A stretch of 64,000 nt of DNA, taken from NCBI GenBank assembly GCA_910587535.1, contig CAJUKM010000001.1, forward strand, positions 25,787-89,786. Direction: 5' to 3'. The translations under genes were made by a program, and so were the position numbers. The notes under the pieces were generated by a model that was not told the origin of the DNA, searched no databases, and saw only the letters and a list, made by a program, of their open reading frames with translations. The stretch is from an uncultured Bacilli bacterium. Lineage in GTDB: Bacteria > Bacillota_I > Bacilli_A > RF39 > UBA660. This document shows, piece by piece, positions 61,940 to 64,000 of the stretch. Each line of letters begins with the position of its first letter. Position 1 is the stretch's first letter.

Positions 61940-63887
61940 CTTTACTTACATATACTTGTGGTTCTGTTCCTTTTACGAAGTAAAACATAGAGCTTTTACC
62001 TTTAGTAGCATATGTTCCTGTGATCGGATTTAGAGGAATACCTATTACATTACGGGGAGTTTCATACCAAGAATTTTCTTCATCTTTTAAACAGTTTTCC
62101 ATCGCATCTGCCCATATGTTTTTGGTGATTTTTGCATAACCAGTAACGGGTGCATTTTGATCGTCTCCAGTCCATACCATCAAAAGAGCGTCTGGGTTGT
62201 ATCCTACTACCCAATGGTCATTGTCCGTAGTTCCCGTTTTGATTGCATATTCTTTTGTCAATCGCCCTTTTAAATTGATAGCGGTCGGACTGTTGTAGTC
62301 GATGTAATCGGAATTATAGGCATTTTTTAGCATTTGGTTGATAATAAATACGTTGTTGTAGTTTAATACTAGTTCATCTGTACCTTTGTATTCGTATAAC
62401 AAGTTTCCATTCATATCTTCAACTCTTCTTATGAGATGGATATCTCTTTTATAACCTCCACTCGCAAGAGTTGTATAAGCTGTAGCGTAGTCTAGCATAT
62501 TTATTTCTTTCGTACCTAGTGCTAGAGAAGGAATACTTTGTAGTTCTTCTTTGAGACCAAAAGTTTTCATCGTATCTACAAGAGTATCACTTCCTAAAAA
62601 GATATGTGTTTTTACTGCATAGATGTTGTCCGAGTAGGCTAGAGCTGCTGCCATAGTTATGTCTTTGTTTGCATATAGATTATTAAAATTACTCGGAGAA
62701 TAGGTTTTATCGTCTGAAAGGTTGAACGTCGTTATTTCGCTTCGAAAAGTGGATGCCATCGTTAAACCGTTACTCAAAGCAGAGTAATATAAAAACGGTT
62801 TCATAGTCGATCCAACTTGTCTTTTCGATTGAGTTACACGATTATATTGACTAGTACTATAGTTTCTTCCTCCGATAAGGGCGTTTATTTCACCTGTCGT
62901 TGGATCTATATAAACAGCAGCGATTTGAGTTTTATCTTCTTTCATGTTGTCTTTCATAGCACTCTCTAAATTAGCTTGTTTTTCTAAATCGAGAGTTGTA
63001 TAGATTTTTAATCCTCCAGCGTCTATCAAAGAATTTGGAATGTTTGAAAGACTATTTAGTTCTTGTAAAACGGCATCTTGATAATACATCAGAGTATCTA
63101 AATTGTTTTTATCTCTCTTGCCGTGTATCTCGATTTTTTCTTTAAAGAGATTTTTATAATCTTCTTCTGTTATATAGCCGTTATTCACCATCGTTTCTGC
63201 AACTATTTTGGCCCGATAGATAGATTTTTCATAGTTAGAAACCGGATTATAGTATCCTGGACTTTTAGGTATTCCTGCTAGAATCAAAGATTCTTCTAAA
63301 TTTAAATCTTTAGCAGATTTATTAAAGTAATAAAGAGCTGCATCTTGTATTCCATAATTTCCTTGACCAAAGTTTATCGTATTCAGATAGCCCTCCAAAA
63401 TTTCGTCTTTAGAATAATGAACCTCTAGTTCGAGAGTGAGGAGAGCTTCCTCTATCTTTCGAGACCATTTCTTATCGAAAGTCAGATACATATTTTTAAC
63501 ATATTGCTGACTGATAGTGGAAGCTCCTTCTGCTAGACTGTTCGTCTTTATATTGCGAGCCATCGCTCTTGCAATTCTCAAATAGTCGAAACCTTGATGT
63601 TTGTAGAAGTTTTTATCTTCGACACTTATTATAGCATCCTTGAGATGTCGACTGATGTCTTCAATATTGACCCATTCGGATGTACTAGAACCTTGATATA
63701 CTAGAGCATTATCTTTATCGTATATGTAGAATTTACCGTTAGTTTTAATCGCTATTTTAGGCGATAGGTAGGCATATAAATACAATCCTCCGATAGTTAG
63801 AATAGCTGTAATAGCCAGGATTAGAAAAACTTTAAGAGATATATATAAGTATTTTTTAAAATTTTTAAATTTGTCGATTTTAACCAC
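61929..63887 (-). CDS. Class A penicillin-binding protein (bifunctional transglycosylase/transpeptidase)
   Basis: 652 aa. N-terminal membrane anchor (about 14-36), GT51 transglycosylase with 'EDKNFYKHQGFDYLRIARA' (catalytic Glu) and 'EGASTISQQYVKN', then transpeptidase with SxxK STMKPF, SxN YSDN and IKTGTTDNDHWVVGY. It builds peptidoglycan. Start is GTG at 63887. It is the only gene transcribed toward the origin in the window. No subclass symbol assigned. Confidence 0.92.
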   Translation of the reverse strand: MVKIDKFKNFKKYLYISLKVFLILAITAILTIGGLYLYAYLSPKIAIKTNGKFYIYDKDNALVYQGSSTSEWVNIEDISRHLKDAIISVEDKNFYKHQGFDYLRIARAMARNIKTNSLAEGASTISQQYVKNMYLTFDKKWSRKIEEALLTLELEVHYSKDEILEGYLNTINFGQGNYGIQDAALYYFNKSAKDLNLEESLILAGIPKSPGYYNPVSNYEKSIYRAKIVAETMVNNGYITEEDYKNLFKEKIEIHGKRDKNNLDTLMYYQDAVLQELNSLSNIPNSLIDAGGLKIYTTLDLEKQANLESAMKDNMKEDKTQIAAVYIDPTTGEINALIGGRNYSTSQYNRVTQSKRQVGSTMKPFLYYSALSNGLTMASTFRSEITTFNLSDDKTYSPSNFNNLYANKDITMAAALAYSDNIYAVKTHIFLGSDTLVDTMKTFGLKEELQSIPSLALGTKEINMLDYATAYTTLASGGYKRDIHLIRRVEDMNGNLLYEYKGTDELVLNYNNVFIINQMLKNAYNSDYIDYNSPTAINLKGRLTKEYAIKTGTTDNDHWVVGYNPDALLMVWTGDDQNAPVTGYAKITKNIWADAMENCLKDEENSWYETPRNVIGIPLNPITGTYATKGKSSMFYFVKGTEPQVYVSKDES

Positions 63888-64000
63888 ATTCTTTCACAAT
63901 TATTATGATGTAATTTTTTTAAAAAATGCGATATATGTAATTTTCCGCTAAATTACAAGTAGAAACCGGAAATTTGTGAAAAAAAGTAGAAAAACGACTA

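Overview
The window is the replication-origin region of a low-GC, spore-lineage Firmicute (Bacilli in the broad sense, perhaps an uncultured RF39- or Erysipelotrichia-like group; the lineage is inference). The evidence is the strong A+T bias, clusters of DnaA boxes on both sides of dnaA, the order dnaA-dnaN-recF-gyrB-gyrA on one side and rpmH-rnpA-yidC-jag-mnmE-mnmG-rsmG-noc on the other, and orthologs of sporulation-associated genes (yabP, yabQ, spoVG, yabG, veg, spoVT, bofA). There is also a ComK homolog.

Layout. 1-9.1 kb: dnaB (5' part), rplI, rpsR-ssb-rpsF, an MBOAT/DHHW acyl-transfer pair with a DUF4358 lipoprotein, an AbgT transporter, a DUF951 protein, an MscS channel, parB and parA. 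9.2-16.5 kb: ftsH, tilS, a large leucine-rich-repeat protein and an AIPR-like possible defence protein with a structured leader. 16.5-17.2 kb: a gene-poor gap with an IS30-derived miniature element. 17.2-23.6 kb: rpsI, rplM, two paralogous putative lipoproteins, truA and two degenerate ECF-type ATPases. 23.7-32.9 kb: divIC, yabQ, yabP, spoVG, veg, yabG, two unknown membrane proteins, rsmA, a 3D-domain protein, tatD, a T-box-controlled metG and spoVT. 33-42.3 kb: mfd, pth, a YabB-type methyltransferase, ricT, holB, bofA, recR, ebfC, dnaX, tadA and the SRP RNA. 42.3-43.06 kb: a non-coding segment with five parS sites, bounded at each end by a Noc-binding palindrome. 43-52.06 kb: gyrA, gyrB, recF, comK, dnaN, dnaA. 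52.06-52.47 kb: the main DnaA-box cluster. 52.5-61.9 kb: rpmH to noc, with an M14 peptidase and a beta-lactamase-like gene inserted before mnmE. 61.9-63.9 kb: a class A penicillin-binding protein.

All genes point away from the 52.1-52.3 kb origin except the terminal penicillin-binding protein. The most notable system-level feature is the chromosome-organisation module: ParA/ParB, a Noc that lacks the usual membrane-targeting N-terminus and has a long low-complexity linker, and an origin-proximal array in which Noc sites (ATTTCCCGGGAAAT) sit 2 bp from parS at both ends in mirror orientation. A third perfect Noc site lies inside mfd.

Other points worth attention are the relic ECF ATPase pair without EcfT, the AIPR-like gene behind a strong promoter and a terminator-like hairpin, the IS30-derived miniature element, the tandem lipoproteins inside the truA-rplM block, and a ComK lacking the usual C-terminal tail. 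No tRNA, rRNA or CRISPR array was seen.
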